Below are positions 10,566 through 22,104 of a stretch of 64,000 nt of DNA, one piece after another (the first letter of the stretch is position 1; each line of letters starts with the position of its first letter). This stretch comes from Propionibacteriales bacterium (lineage in GTDB: Bacteria > Actinomycetota > Actinomycetes > Propionibacteriales > Nocardioidaceae): contig JAPLCA010000013.1 of the NCBI GenBank assembly GCA_026392465.1, forward strand, positions 1 through 64,000. The letters are read 5' to 3'. The position numbers and the translations under genes are program-made. A model generated the notes under the pieces. That model did not search any database, was not told where the DNA came from, and was given only the letters and a program-made list of their open reading frames with translations.

Positions 10566-11464
10566 TGGCACCACGTCGTGGACTCGGCCGAGGGCTCGAG
10601 TCACTCATCCCGTCGACGCCCGCCGAGGCGCAGGAGTCCGGGCTGAAGGAGGTCCAGGGTGCTCGGTTCGCCGAGCTGCCGCTCGACGCGGTCGTCCCCA
10701 ACCCCCGCCAGCCGCGGCAGGTCTTCGACGAGCAGGACATGGCCGAGCTCGTGCACTCGATCCGCGAGGTCGGGCTGCTGCAGCCCGTCGTCGTCCGTGA
10801 GACGTCACCGGGTGCCTACGAGCTCATCATGGGGGAGCGCCGGTGGCGCGCCTCGCGGTCGGCCGGGCTCGAGACGATCGGCGCGATCGTCCGTGACACG
10901 ACCGACGAGGACCTCCTGCGCGACGCGCTGCTGGAGAACCTGCACCGCTCCCAGCTCAACCCGCTCGAGGAGGCAGCGGCCTACCAGCAGCTGCTCGACG
11001 ACTTCGGCTGCACGCAGGAGGAGCTCGCGGACCGCATCGGTCGCTCGCGGCCCCAGGTCACCAACACGCTGCGCCTCATGAAGCTGCCGCCGGCGGTCCA
11101 GCGCAGGGTCGCGGCCGGCGTGCTGTCCGCAGGGCACGCGCGGGCCCTGCTCTCCGTGTCGCACCCCGAGGTGCAGGACAGGCTGGCCGCGCGGGTGGTC
11201 GCCGAGGGCATCTCCGTGCGAGCGCTCGAGGAGATCGTGAAGTTCGGCGACACCGGCGAGCCGGCCACGTCACGCTCGCGCACGCCCGGGCGCACGGTCT
11301 CCGCCCCCCGGCTCGCCGACCTCGCCGCGCGGCTCTCCGAGCGGTACGACACCCGGGTCAAGGTCGACCTCGGCAAGGCCAAGGGCAAGATCACCGTCGA
11401 GTTCGCGACGATCGACGACCTGGAGCGGATCGTGCGACTGATGGACCCGCCACGAAACCAGTAA
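10565..11464 (+). CDS. parB: Chromosome partitioning protein ParB
   Basis: [59 protein letters not shown]; start overlaps parA stop. Confidence 0.97.
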   Translation: MAPRRGLGRGLESLIPSTPAEAQESGLKEVQGARFAELPLDAVVPNPRQPRQVFDEQDMAELVHSIREVGLLQPVVVRETSPGAYELIMGERRWRASRSAGLETIGAIVRDTTDEDLLRDALLENLHRSQLNPLEEAAAYQQLLDDFGCTQEELADRIGRSRPQVTNTLRLMKLPPAVQRRVAAGVLSAGHARALLSVSHPEVQDRLAARVVAEGISVRALEEIVKFGDTGEPATSRSRTPGRTVSAPRLADLAARLSERYDTRVKVDLGKAKGKITVEFATIDDLERIVRLMDPPRNQ

Positions 11465-11472
11465 TCGATATG

Positions 11473-11500
11473 TCTATAAAGCGTTAGAACGCTTTATAGA
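11473..11500. repeat. AT-rich 28-bp palindrome
   Basis: TCTATAAAGCGTT-AG-AACGCTTTATAGA, 13-bp perfect arms. Confidence 0.9.
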
Positions 11501-11532
11501 TGAGTCGACCCGACCAGGACGTGCGGGAACGA

Positions 11533-11563
11533 CGAAGCCCCGGTGCGCCGCACCGGGGCTTCG
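11533..11563 (+). terminator. Rho-independent-like hairpin after parAB
   Basis: cgaagccccggtgcgccgcaccggggcttcg. Confidence 0.8.
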
Positions 11564-11623
11564 ACGCTTGCCAGGTTTCGATAGAGAGGGGACCGGCTGT
11601 GCCGGTGAGACCACTCGACCTGC

Positions 11624-11660
11624 CTGAACCGCTCGCGCGCTACGCGCGCTCGGGTTCAGT
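11624..11660 (-). terminator. Hairpin downstream of trxA, within a REP-like segment
   Basis: ctgaaccgctcgcgcgctacgcgcgctcgggttcag inverted repeat. Confidence 0.6.
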
Positions 11661-11662
11661 CA

Positions 11663-11986
11663 TCAGGCGTATTCAGACAGCTCGTTGAGGATGGCCGACT
11701 TCGGGCGGACGCCGACGATCGACTTCACGACCTCGCCCTTGTAGTAGAGGTTCATGGTGGGCAGACCGGTGACGCGGTAGTCGCTGGGCGTCTTCGGGTT
11801 GGCGTCCGCGTCCATCTTGACGATGGTGAGCGCCTCACCCTTCTCCGACGCGATCTCCTCGAGGATCGGGGCGAGCTGACGGCACGGGCCGCACCAGCTG
11901 GCCCAGAAGTCGACGAGCACGGGGCCGTCGGCCTGCAGGACCTTCTCGGCGAAGTCGGCGTCGGTGACGGCGGTGATCTCGGGCAT
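11663..11986 (-). CDS. trxA: Thioredoxin
   Basis: VLVDFWASWCGPCRQLAPILEEIA; MNLYYKGEVVKSIVGVRPK. Confidence 0.96.
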   Translation of the reverse strand: MPEITAVTDADFAEKVLQADGPVLVDFWASWCGPCRQLAPILEEIASEKGEALTIVKMDADANPKTPSDYRVTGLPTMNLYYKGEVVKSIVGVRPKSAILNELSEYA

Positions 11987-12026
11987 GGGGTTCTCCTTCA
12001 GCGGATGGGGGTCGTAGGGGTGCGGG

Positions 12027-13025
12027 TCACTCGGCCCACTGGGCCATGGCGACGTCGGGTGCGGGCTGACCGGCCTGCTCGCGGTCGGCGAGGAAGCGCT
12101 CCGCGTCGAGCGCGGCGGCACAGCCGGTGCCGGCCGCGGTGATCGCCTGGCGGTAGGTGTGGTCGACGAGGTCGCCGGCGGCGAAGACGCCGGACAGGTT
12201 GGTGGCCGTGCTGCCCTGCTGGACGAGCACGTAGCCCTCGTCGTCGAGGTCGACCTGCCCGGTGAGCAGCTCCGAGCGCGGGTCGTGACCGATCGCGATG
12301 AACAGGCCGGTCGCGTCGAGGTCGCGGGTCTCGCCCGTGACGGTGTCGCGCAGCGTCACCTTCTCCAGACGACCGTCGCCGTGCAGCTCCGCCACCTCCG
12401 AGTTCCAGGCGAACTCGATCTTCTCGTTGGCGATCGCGCGGTCCTGCATGATCTTGGAGGCGCGCAGCTCGTCGCGGCGGTGCACGAGCGTCACCTTCGA
12501 GGCGAAGCGGGTGAGGAACGTCGCCTCCTCGACGGCCGAGTCGCCACCGCCGACGACGACGATGTTCTGCTCACGGAAGAAGAAGCCGTCGCACGTGGCG
12601 CACCAGCTCACGCCGTGGCCCGACAGCTCGTCCTCGCGGGCGACGCCGAGCTTGCGGTAGCCCGAGCCCATGGCCAGCACGACCGCGTGGGCGCGGTAGG
12701 TGCTGCCGTCGGCGAGCGAGACCGACTTGATCTCGCCGGTGAGGTCGACGGACGTGACGTCGTCGGCGACCAGCTCGGCGCCGAAGCGCTCGGCCTGCGC
12801 GCGGAAGTTGTCCATCAGCGCGGGGCCCATGATGCCCTCGGGGAACCCGGGGAAGTTCTCGACCTCGGTCGTGGTCATCAGTGCACCGCCGGCGGTGACC
12901 GAGCCCTCGAAGACGAGCGGGGCGAGGTTCGCGCGGGCCGCGTAGACGGCTGCGGTGTAACCCGACGGACCGGAGCCGATGATGATCAGGTTGCGGACGT
13001 CATTGGCGGACGACTCAGTGCTCAT
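12027..13025 (-). CDS. trxB: Thioredoxin-disulfide reductase
   Basis: [57 protein letters not shown]. Confidence 0.97.
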   Translation of the reverse strand: MSTESSANDVRNLIIIGSGPSGYTAAVYAARANLAPLVFEGSVTAGGALMTTTEVENFPGFPEGIMGPALMDNFRAQAERFGAELVADDVTSVDLTGEIKSVSLADGSTYRAHAVVLAMGSGYRKLGVAREDELSGHGVSWCATCDGFFFREQNIVVVGGGDSAVEEATFLTRFASKVTLVHRRDELRASKIMQDRAIANEKIEFAWNSEVAELHGDGRLEKVTLRDTVTGETRDLDATGLFIAIGHDPRSELLTGQVDLDDEGYVLVQQGSTATNLSGVFAAGDLVDHTYRQAITAAGTGCAAALDAERFLADREQAGQPAPDVAMAQWAE

Positions 13026-13131
13026 GGGTGCCTTCTCGTAGACGGTCTTGCTCTGCTCAACGCAGTCTAGGTGGGGATCATTCCGCCGCCCGACCAGAGC
13101 GTCGGCCGCCCCGGGCGACCGGACCGAGGAC

Positions 13132-14712
13132 TCAGCGCCGGCCCTTGAGGCTGATCTCCCGGATCTCGCCCTGGTACTCGCCGGCGCCCACCTGGGGCAG
13201 CGCCGTCAGCCACACCACGACGCGCCGGGTGATGGTGTTCGCGGGGAAGGTGACGGTGACGTCGGTGCCCGCGTCGTCGAGCGTCGCGATGCGCCGCAGG
13301 TCGCGCAGGCTGCCCGGGACCTCGCCGCCGGGGCTGGTCGCGTACACCGTGAGCGCGGTGCCGGAGCCGCCGAGGAGGATCCGCATCGAGTCGACCTCGC
13401 GCGGCCCACCGAGGTCGACCACGAGACCCACCCCGTCCTTCAGGCCACCGAGGTCGGGACGTCGGTAGTAGGTGCTGGTGCGCCAGCCCGTCTCGGGGTC
13501 GCCGTCGACGGCGAGCCCCACGTCCTCGGGGTTCTCCTGTCCGTCCTGGCCCTGCGGGTCGAGGTCGCGCACGGACGCGATCCGCAGCGTGCGTGCCGGT
13601 GCCTCCTCGCTGACGGCCGTCGCGGTCGGCGGTCGGCGGTCCTCGCCGGTGAACCGACCGACCGCGAACGCCAGGAGCCCGACGACGGCGAGCGTGAGCG
13701 CGACACCGGCCAGGACGAGCTTGCGGTCGCCGCCGGCAGTGGCACGCCTCGCGCGGTGCACGCTCCGCTCGAAGGTGGTGGGCGGGGCGGGCTCGAACGC
13801 CTTGGGACGACGTCGAGGCGGCTCCAGGCCCGGCGGCGGCCCCTCGGGCACGATCACGGGGTCGAGGCGCAGCAGGTCGGGCGAGGAGATGTGCAGCGGG
13901 CTCGGGTCGTCGACGTCGGCCTCGTCCTCGCCGGTGAGCCGCAGGGCACGACCGATGTCGGCGGCCGTGCGCAGCGGCGTGCGGTGGTTCAGCGGCGGCC
14001 GGCCCAGGATCCGGTCGACCACGGCGTCGACGTCGCGCGAGACGCCGGCGCGCACCTGGCGGGGTCGCAGCAGCTTGCCGCCCTCGGCCGGTGCGGCGCG
14101 CAGCCCGTCCACGCCGACGCCGGGCCACCGGGCCACGAGGCAGGCGTAGAGCAGCTTGCCGAGCGCCTCGACGTCCATCTGCTCGTACGCGCGCAGGTCC
14201 TCGAAGGTGTCCTGGTGGCCGGCCGGTGCCAGGGCGGTCGCGACGCCGAGGCCGACGATGCGCACCGCGCCGGTCTGCTTGAGGAGCACGTGGTGCGGGG
14301 TCAGGCGGCGGTGGAACAGGTTCTTCTCGTGGGCGTGCGCGAGCGCCTCGGCGACCTCGGCCACGACGGTCGCGGCCCGCCGGTTGGGCAGCGGCGACTG
14401 GCGCAGCAGCTGGTCGAGCGGGAACGCCCGCGCCCACTCGCGGACGATGACGTGGTGGTCGTGGTCGGACTCGACGAGGTCGAGCACGCGCAGGAACCGC
14501 GGGTCGGTGACCGACGTGGACTGCCGTGCCGCCTCGAGGAAGTTGTCGGCGCGCGGGTCGTCGCTCGGGACCATCTCGATGCCGACGTTGCGCGCGAGCA
14601 CGCGGTCGTGCGCGCGCCACGTGGACGACCCGAGCTTCTCCGTGACGAGGTCCTGCAGCACGTACCGGTCGTCGAGCACGTCACCGGCGCCCAGGGCCCG
14701 CCGCTCGGTCAT
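13132..14712 (-). CDS. Pseudokinase-like domain / single TM / discoidin-like C-terminal domain protein
   Basis: [34 protein letters not shown] (kinase-like), [21 protein letters not shown] (TM), C-terminal beta-rich [21 protein letters not shown]; catalytic motifs degenerate. Confidence 0.8.
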   Translation of the reverse strand: MTERRALGAGDVLDDRYVLQDLVTEKLGSSTWRAHDRVLARNVGIEMVPSDDPRADNFLEAARQSTSVTDPRFLRVLDLVESDHDHHVIVREWARAFPLDQLLRQSPLPNRRAATVVAEVAEALAHAHEKNLFHRRLTPHHVLLKQTGAVRIVGLGVATALAPAGHQDTFEDLRAYEQMDVEALGKLLYACLVARWPGVGVDGLRAAPAEGGKLLRPRQVRAGVSRDVDAVVDRILGRPPLNHRTPLRTAADIGRALRLTGEDEADVDDPSPLHISSPDLLRLDPVIVPEGPPPGLEPPRRRPKAFEPAPPTTFERSVHRARRATAGGDRKLVLAGVALTLAVVGLLAFAVGRFTGEDRRPPTATAVSEEAPARTLRIASVRDLDPQGQDGQENPEDVGLAVDGDPETGWRTSTYYRRPDLGGLKDGVGLVVDLGGPREVDSMRILLGGSGTALTVYATSPGGEVPGSLRDLRRIATLDDAGTDVTVTFPANTITRRVVVWLTALPQVGAGEYQGEIREISLKGRR

Positions 14713-14779
14713 CGTCACCTCTTCCGTGTGCGGTCCATCGTAGGCCGACGGACCCCACGGCGCCCGCACCGCGAGCGGT

Positions 14780-15217
14780 TCAGCCGACGAGGAACCCCGG
14801 CGGCGGAGCGGCCGGGGTGATGAGCAGCGTCATGCCGGCCTCGGCGGGCGTGCGGTCGGCCTTGCGGTGGTTGCACCGCAGGCACGCCGCGACGGCGTTC
14901 TCCCAGGTGAGCGCGCCGCCGCGGCTGCGGGGCAGCACGTGGTCGACGGTCTCGGCGCGGCCGCCGCAGTAGGCGCACATCTGGTCGCGGGCCTTGACGG
15001 CCGACTTGGTGCACAGGTGGCCGCGGCGGTGCCGCCACCGGGTGACCACGTAGCGCACGAGCCGCAGGACCTTGGGCTTGGGGAACGGACCGAAGGTGCC
15101 CTCGGCCTCCTCCTCGATGACCGCCACCTCGCGCACCAGCATCTTGATGGCGTGCCGCAGGGACACGCGTTGCAGCGGCTCGTAGCTGGCGTTCAGGACC
15201 AGGACGTGCTCGGCCAT
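14780..15217 (-). CDS. HNH endonuclease
   Basis: MAEHVLVLNASYEPLQRVSLRHAIKMLV; CAYCGGRAETVDHVLPRSRGGALTWENAVAACLRCNHRKADRTPAEAGM. Confidence 0.9.
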   Translation of the reverse strand: MAEHVLVLNASYEPLQRVSLRHAIKMLVREVAVIEEEAEGTFGPFPKPKVLRLVRYVVTRWRHRRGHLCTKSAVKARDQMCAYCGGRAETVDHVLPRSRGGALTWENAVAACLRCNHRKADRTPAEAGMTLLITPAAPPPGFLVG

Positions 15218-15296
15218 GGGCGGACCCTTTCCACGGCCAGAGTATCCGCCACGCCCGACATCGGGGGGTGAAGCGCGTGTGTCGCGTCGGTGAAGG

Positions 15297-15629
15297 TCAG
15301 AGCACCCAGACGAGACCGGCCGCGGACGGCACGAGCGAGAGCAGGACCCACGGCCACGAGAACACCGGCCGGGCCGCCAGGATCGCCCGCACGGCGACGC
15401 TGATGCCGATGGCCAGGAACGCCGACATGACGACGAGGACGACGGCCCCGCTCTGCCGACCCTGGCGGGCGATGACGTCGGCCACCACGACGAGTCCGAC
15501 GACACCGTGGATGGCGACGACGAAGAAGCAGATGGCGGTGGTGCGCCGCCGCACCACCTGGAGCGCGCGGGTCTCCTCGGCCGACATGGTGCGGGCCGTG
15601 GGGCGGGGGTGCGACCCGTGGCTGCTCAT
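15297..15629 (-). CDS. Small membrane protein, hypothetical
   Basis: 110 aa with several hydrophobic segments. Confidence 0.6.
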   Translation of the reverse strand: MSSHGSHPRPTARTMSAEETRALQVVRRRTTAICFFVVAIHGVVGLVVVADVIARQGRQSGAVVLVVMSAFLAIGISVAVRAILAARPVFSWPWVLLSLVPSAAGLVWVL

Positions 15630-15648
15630 GGGGGCAGCCTAGGAGCCC

Positions 15649-16722
15649 TCAGTCGTCGCGGGTGGAGCGGCCCAGCACCGCACCGAGCAGCGTCCCGAGT
15701 CCGAGACCCACGACGAGCGGGCGCACGTACCCGACGTCGACCGGCTCCTCCACGAGGTCGTCGTCACCGCGCGCGTCCTGCGCGTCCTCCTCGGCGTCGT
15801 CCAGCGCGGCGAGCTCCGCCAGCGTGGACTCGTCGGTGCACGCCCAGGAGATGCCGTACATCACGAGCCGGGAGAAGAAGTAGATCCAGACCACCAGGGT
15901 CAGCGCGATCGCGAGCGACGCGACTGGCACGGAGCTGGCACCGCGCAGCACGAGGCTCGCGAACTGCTTGATGAGCTCGAACCCGATCGCTGCGAAGAGG
16001 GCGCCTCGCCACAACGCGTTCTCGGGCAGGTCGGGCTTCGGCAGCAGACGGAAGATCGCCCAGAACAGCACGGTGCTGACGGCCACGCCGACGACCACCG
16101 AGAGCAGCGTGAGCAGGACGGTGCCGACCGGTCCCGACAGGCCGACGAGGTCGAGCAGGAAGGAGCCCAGGGCGACGGGCAGTCCGCCGACGGACACCGA
16201 GAGGAGCAGGATGAAGCCCAGCACCACGAGCGTGACCAGGTCGGTGCCCTTGGCCTTCACGAGGTTGCCGGTCTCGGAGGTGGGCAGGTCGAGCATCTGG
16301 TTGAGCCCGTCACGCAGCCCGCTGACCCAGTTGAGGCCCGAGTAGAGCGCAGTGAGCAGGCCGACGGTGTAGATCGCCGGAGCGTTGGAGGCGATCTCCG
16401 TCAGCGCGATGCGACCCGGCTGCGGGTCGACGGACACGATGCCCGGAAGCACCCCGCTGAGCGCTTTCACGAAGTCCTGCTGGGCGTCGGGGTAGATCTC
16501 GGACAGCTGGCTCACGACCGCGAACGAGACGGCGAGCAGCGGGAAGAAGCTGAGGAAGCCGAAGTAGGTGGCGCCGCCGGCGGCGAGGTTGCCCCGGTGC
16601 GCGCCGTAGTGGTCGAGCGTGCGGATGACGTGGGCGAGCACGGGGTGCCAGCCCGCGATCCGGTCCTTGATCCCGGGCTTGGACGCCTCGCCCTGGTCGG
16701 TCCGCTCCCCGTCGTCGCTCAT
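15649..16722 (-). CDS. YihY/virulence factor BrkB family membrane protein
   Basis: AAGGATYFGFLSFFPLLAVSFAVVSQLSEIYP; VVWIYFFSRLVMYGISWACT. Confidence 0.88.
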   Translation of the reverse strand: MSDDGERTDQGEASKPGIKDRIAGWHPVLAHVIRTLDHYGAHRGNLAAGGATYFGFLSFFPLLAVSFAVVSQLSEIYPDAQQDFVKALSGVLPGIVSVDPQPGRIALTEIASNAPAIYTVGLLTALYSGLNWVSGLRDGLNQMLDLPTSETGNLVKAKGTDLVTLVVLGFILLLSVSVGGLPVALGSFLLDLVGLSGPVGTVLLTLLSVVVGVAVSTVLFWAIFRLLPKPDLPENALWRGALFAAIGFELIKQFASLVLRGASSVPVASLAIALTLVVWIYFFSRLVMYGISWACTDESTLAELAALDDAEEDAQDARGDDDLVEEPVDVGYVRPLVVGLGLGTLLGAVLGRSTRDD

Positions 16723-16842
16723 GGCTCGACCCTAGGAGGAAGCGCGCGCCGGGGCCAACCGGCGGGGTGGCTCTGGGGTGCAGGCCGACCGGGTCTCCGC
16801 TAGACAGGTGACGAAACATGATCGACACCTCTCCTCCCTAGG

Positions 16843-18401
<1,559 letters not shown>

Positions 18402-18402
<1 letters not shown>

Positions 18403-18494
18403 TGCTGAGCCGGATCGCGGAGTCGTTGTTCTGGATCGGTCGCTACCTCGAGCGCGCCGATGACCCCCAGCGAGAGGTGGCGGCCGGATGCTGA
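18402..18494 (+). other. Truncated duplicate of the alpha-E gene start (30-codon mini-ORF)
   Basis: 63 nt at 18402-18464 match 18488-18550 with one mismatch (ggtcgc vs ggccgc); reads MLSRIAESLFWIGRYLERADDPQREVAAGC then stop overlapping the next ATG. Confidence 0.9.
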
Positions 18495-19414
18495 GCCGGA
18501 TCGCGGAGTCGTTGTTCTGGATCGGCCGCTACCTCGAGCGCGCCGATGACACCGCGCGGATCCTCGACGTCCAGCTGCAGGTGCTGGTGGAGGACCCGGC
18601 GATCGACGAGGCGGCGTCGTGCCAGCAGCTCCTGTCGGTGATGGGCGTGGAGGACCACGCGGGTGCGGTCAACCGGTGGACCATCCTCGACCTGCTGGCG
18701 CACAACGTCGACTCGCCGGGATCGATCGCGTCGGCCATCACCGCGGCGCGCGAGGGTGCGCGCGGCGCGCGGGAGACGCTGTCGACCGACATCTGGGCGT
18801 CGATCAACACGATGTGGCGGGGCCTGCCGTCGGCGCGGACGAAGCGTCCGCCGGACATGTTCGCGTGGGTGCGGAACCGCACGGCGATGGTCAACGGCAT
18901 CGCCGACGGGACGATGCCGCGCGACGAGGGCTGGAACTTCTTCGTGCTGGGCCGCAGCATCGAGCGGGTCGACATGACGGCGCGGCTGCTGTCGACGGCC
19001 GCGTTGGCCTCGGACACCCAGGTGGCCTGGCCGACGACGCTGCGGGCGTGCGGGGCGTACGAGGCGTTCATCCGCGCGTACCGGGGTCTGGAGGGCGACC
19101 GTCAGGCGGCGGAGTTCCTGCTGCTGGACCGGTGGTTCCCACGGTCGGTGGTCTCGGCGTTGATGGAGGCCGAGCGGGCGCTGAGCCGTCTGGAGGCGCG
19201 CGGTCAGCGCTCGGGATTCGGTGACGAGGCGCAGCGGCTGCTGGGTCGGGCGCGCACGGAGCTGGAGTATCGGCCGCTCGCGGAGATCGTCGAGGCGATG
19301 CCGATCGAGATGGAGCGGCTGCAGCGCACGTGCGCGGCAGCGAGCGAGGCGGTCGGCGCGCGGTACTTCTCGCACTCGGACACGCACGCGTGGACGGGAG
19401 GGGTCTCGCTGTGA
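18488..19414 (+). CDS. Alpha-E domain-containing protein
   Basis: MLSRIAESLFWIGRYLERADDTARILDVQLQVL; downstream of ATP-grasp. Confidence 0.92.
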   Translation: MLSRIAESLFWIGRYLERADDTARILDVQLQVLVEDPAIDEAASCQQLLSVMGVEDHAGAVNRWTILDLLAHNVDSPGSIASAITAAREGARGARETLSTDIWASINTMWRGLPSARTKRPPDMFAWVRNRTAMVNGIADGTMPRDEGWNFFVLGRSIERVDMTARLLSTAALASDTQVAWPTTLRACGAYEAFIRAYRGLEGDRQAAEFLLLDRWFPRSVVSALMEAERALSRLEARGQRSGFGDEAQRLLGRARTELEYRPLAEIVEAMPIEMERLQRTCAAASEAVGARYFSHSDTHAWTGGVSL

Positions 19415-20313
19415 GCATGCAGGGACAGGTGCAGGGCCAGGGGTCGGCGTCGCAGTGGCAGAGCGGGTCGGCGCGACCCATGCAGCTGCGCGTGCGGCAC
19501 ACGACCGGCTTCACGTACGCCGAGGGCGCGGTGGCGTCGTACAACGAGGCGCGGATGACCCCGCTGACGACGTCGGACCAGGTGGTCCTGCGGTCGCGGG
19601 TGGAGGTGTCGCCGACGGCGTGGTCGCAGGAGTACCGCGACTACTGGGGCACGGTCGTCACGGCGTTCGAGGTGCACGAGCCGCACGACGCGCTGACGGT
19701 GGTCGCCACGTCGACGGTGGAGAGCACGCCGCACCCGGTCGACGTCGCCCCGGTGGGCTGGGCCGACCTCGCGGCGGTGGCCGACGAGTGGTGCGAGTTC
19801 CTGGTGCTGGACTCGTGGGTGCGTCCCCACGACGACCTGGCGTCGCGGCTCGACGGGCTGCAGGCCTCCTCCGAGACGCCGGGCGAGTACGCCGTGGGCG
19901 TGTTCGGCCTGGTCCACGACCACCTGCGCTACCTGCCGGGCGTCACGCAGGTGTCGACGACGGCGGCGGAGGCGTGGGAGGCCGGCGCGGGGGTGTGCCA
20001 GGACGTCGCGCACGCGACGCTCGGCGCGTTGCGCCGGGCGGGGATCCCCGCCCGGTACGTGTCGGGCTACCTGCACCCGTCGGCCGAGCCGGTCGTCGGC
20101 GAGACGGTCGAGGGCGAGTCGCACGCCTGGGTGGAGTACTGGGACGGCGACTGGCGCGGGTTCGACCCGACGAACGCGGTCGTGCCCGGCGAGCGGCACG
20201 TGCTCGTCGCCCGAGGTCGCGGCTACGCGGACTGCCCGCCGCTGCGCGGCATCTACTCGACGCCGGGTGCGTCGGAGCTGTTCGTGAGCGTCGAGGTCAC
20301 GCGTCTGCGCTGA
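19411..20313 (+). CDS. Transglutaminase-like family protein
   Basis: LRVRHTTGFTYAEGAVASYNEARMTPL; AGVCQDVAHATLGALRRAGIPARYVSGYL; HAWVEYWDGDWRGFDPTN. Confidence 0.92.
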   Translation: MSMQGQVQGQGSASQWQSGSARPMQLRVRHTTGFTYAEGAVASYNEARMTPLTTSDQVVLRSRVEVSPTAWSQEYRDYWGTVVTAFEVHEPHDALTVVATSTVESTPHPVDVAPVGWADLAAVADEWCEFLVLDSWVRPHDDLASRLDGLQASSETPGEYAVGVFGLVHDHLRYLPGVTQVSTTAAEAWEAGAGVCQDVAHATLGALRRAGIPARYVSGYLHPSAEPVVGETVEGESHAWVEYWDGDWRGFDPTNAVVPGERHVLVARGRGYADCPPLRGIYSTPGASELFVSVEVTRLR

Positions 20314-20713
20314 CGGGTGCCTCGTCGAGCTCGGGCGGCTGACGTCGTGCGCTGGCCGATCCGGCGACCACGAGCAGCGCGGCGAGGGCCAGGGCGGCGG
20401 TGGACGAGCCGAGGTCGATCATCGAGTCGAGCGCGTCGGGCCACCCCCGCAGACCGTTCTCGTCGCTGAACCCGCGCAGGTAGGCGGCCCACGCGACGAC
20501 GGCTCCGACGGAGCCGACCACGGTCAGCACCTTCGCCATCCGGCGCGCCGACGGTGCCGCGCTCGGCTGCGCGACGACCGCCAGCATCGCCACGCCGATC
20601 AGCCCGACGACCCAGGGCGTCGGCGTGACGAGGAACGGCGCCGTGCCGAGCGCCGCAGCCGTGACGATGCCGAGGGCACACGCCCCGAGCACCACGCCGA
20701 CGACCGTTCGCAT
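20297..20713 (-). CDS. Membrane protein, hypothetical
   Basis: MRTVVGVVLGACALGIVTAAALG, four hydrophobic segments. Confidence 0.6.
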   Translation of the reverse strand: MRTVVGVVLGACALGIVTAAALGTAPFLVTPTPWVVGLIGVAMLAVVAQPSAAPSARRMAKVLTVVGSVGAVVAWAAYLRGFSDENGLRGWPDALDSMIDLGSSTAALALAALLVVAGSASARRQPPELDEAPVSADA

Positions 20714-20855
20714 GCCCCTAGGGTGACGGGTCGCGGGCGTTTCGTCACGTTGGGATGGAGCGTGTTCCACCACGGGCCCCGCGCAGCGCGGTCCCGGCGG
20801 TCCAGTGGGGAGCGTCGAGGGGCGAGGTCCACGGGTGGTCGCTAGCGTCGGGACC

Positions 20856-21983
20856 ATGACCGAGGAGCGCTACTGGGCCGACGCCGTGCCCGAGACCCAC
20901 CGTCCGTACGTCGCGGCCGAGGACCGCTACCAGCACCTGGAGTACCGGCGGGTGGGCGACAGCGGGCTGCTGCTGCCGCCGATCTCGCTGGGCCTGTGGT
21001 GGAACTTCGGCGACGACCGCCCCTTCGCGACGCAGCGCGAGATCCTGCGGCACGCGTTCGACCGCGGCGTCACGCACTTCGACCTCGCGAACAACTACGG
21101 CCCGCCGTACGGCTCCGCGGAGGAGAACTTCGGGCGGATGATGCGCACCGACTTCAAGCCCTACCGCGACGAGCTGGTGCTCTCCAGCAAGGCCGGCTGG
21201 GACATGTGGCCGGGCCCGTACGGGAAGCTCGGCTCGCGCAAGTACCTGCTGAGCAGCCTCGAGGCGTCGCTGGAGCGGATGAGCGTCGACTACGTCGACA
21301 TCTTCTACTCCCACCGCACCGACCCCGGCACGCCGGTGGCGGAGACGATCGGCGCGCTCGACACCGCGGTGCGCCAGGGCAAGGCGCTGTACGTCGGCAT
21401 CTCGTCGTACTCGCCGGAGCGGACGGCCGAGGCCGTGGCGGTGGCGAAGGAACTCGGCACGCCGTTGGTCATCCACCAGCCGTCGTACTCGATCGTGAAC
21501 CGCTGGATCGAGGAGGGCGCCGACGCCCGTCCGGCCGGCTTCGGCGGGACCACCGGCTCGGGTGGAGGCACCAGCCTGCTCTCGGTGCTCGACGAGCACG
21601 GTCTGGGATCCATCGGGTTCACACCGCTCGCCCAGGGTCTGCTGACGTCGAAGTACCTCGGCGACGAGCCGGCGGAGCGTTCCGGCGAGCGCGGGTCGTT
21701 CACCGACGACGTCGTCACCCCCGACCTCGTCGAGCGGCTGCGGGGGCTGAACGAGGTCGCCGAGGAGCGGGGCCAGTCCCTCGCCCAGCTGGCCATCTCG
21801 TGGGTGCTGCGGCCGGGCGGCGTCACGTCGGCGCTCATCGGCGCCTCCTCGACCGAGCAGCTCGACGAGAACCTCGCCGCCGCCGCGAAGACCGACTTCA
21901 CCGACGAGGAGCTCGCCCGCATCGACGAGCTCGCCGGCACGGTCGAGGGCGTCAACATCTGGGACGTCTCCAGCGACCTCTGA
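20856..21983 (+). CDS. Aldo/keto reductase (YghZ-like)
   Basis: GLWWNFGDDRPFATQREILRHAFDRGVTHFDLANNYGPPYGSAEENFGRMM; YVDIFYSHRTDPGTP. Confidence 0.92.
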   Translation: MTEERYWADAVPETHRPYVAAEDRYQHLEYRRVGDSGLLLPPISLGLWWNFGDDRPFATQREILRHAFDRGVTHFDLANNYGPPYGSAEENFGRMMRTDFKPYRDELVLSSKAGWDMWPGPYGKLGSRKYLLSSLEASLERMSVDYVDIFYSHRTDPGTPVAETIGALDTAVRQGKALYVGISSYSPERTAEAVAVAKELGTPLVIHQPSYSIVNRWIEEGADARPAGFGGTTGSGGGTSLLSVLDEHGLGSIGFTPLAQGLLTSKYLGDEPAERSGERGSFTDDVVTPDLVERLRGLNEVAEERGQSLAQLAISWVLRPGGVTSALIGASSTEQLDENLAAAAKTDFTDEELARIDELAGTVEGVNIWDVSSDL

Positions 21984-21990
21984 CCCGCAG

Positions 21991-22022
21991 CGGAGATTCC
22001 CAGGTCGACCTGGGAATCTCCG
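21991..22022. terminator. Perfect palindrome / bidirectional terminator candidate
   Basis: cggagattcccaggtcgacctgggaatctccg between converging genes. Confidence 0.7.
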
Positions 22023-22104
22023 CCGGGCACGGTTTCCTCAGGTAAGCACGGAGAGCAAGCCGTGCTGGTCTGAGAAAACCGTGCTTCGCGCGCCGTCGGC
22101 GCGC

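Noticed and set aside
14780-15217. HNH endonuclease as a defence or homing nuclease
   Set aside because: Belongs to a widespread single-domain actinobacterial HNH family; no methylase, restriction partner or intron/intein context
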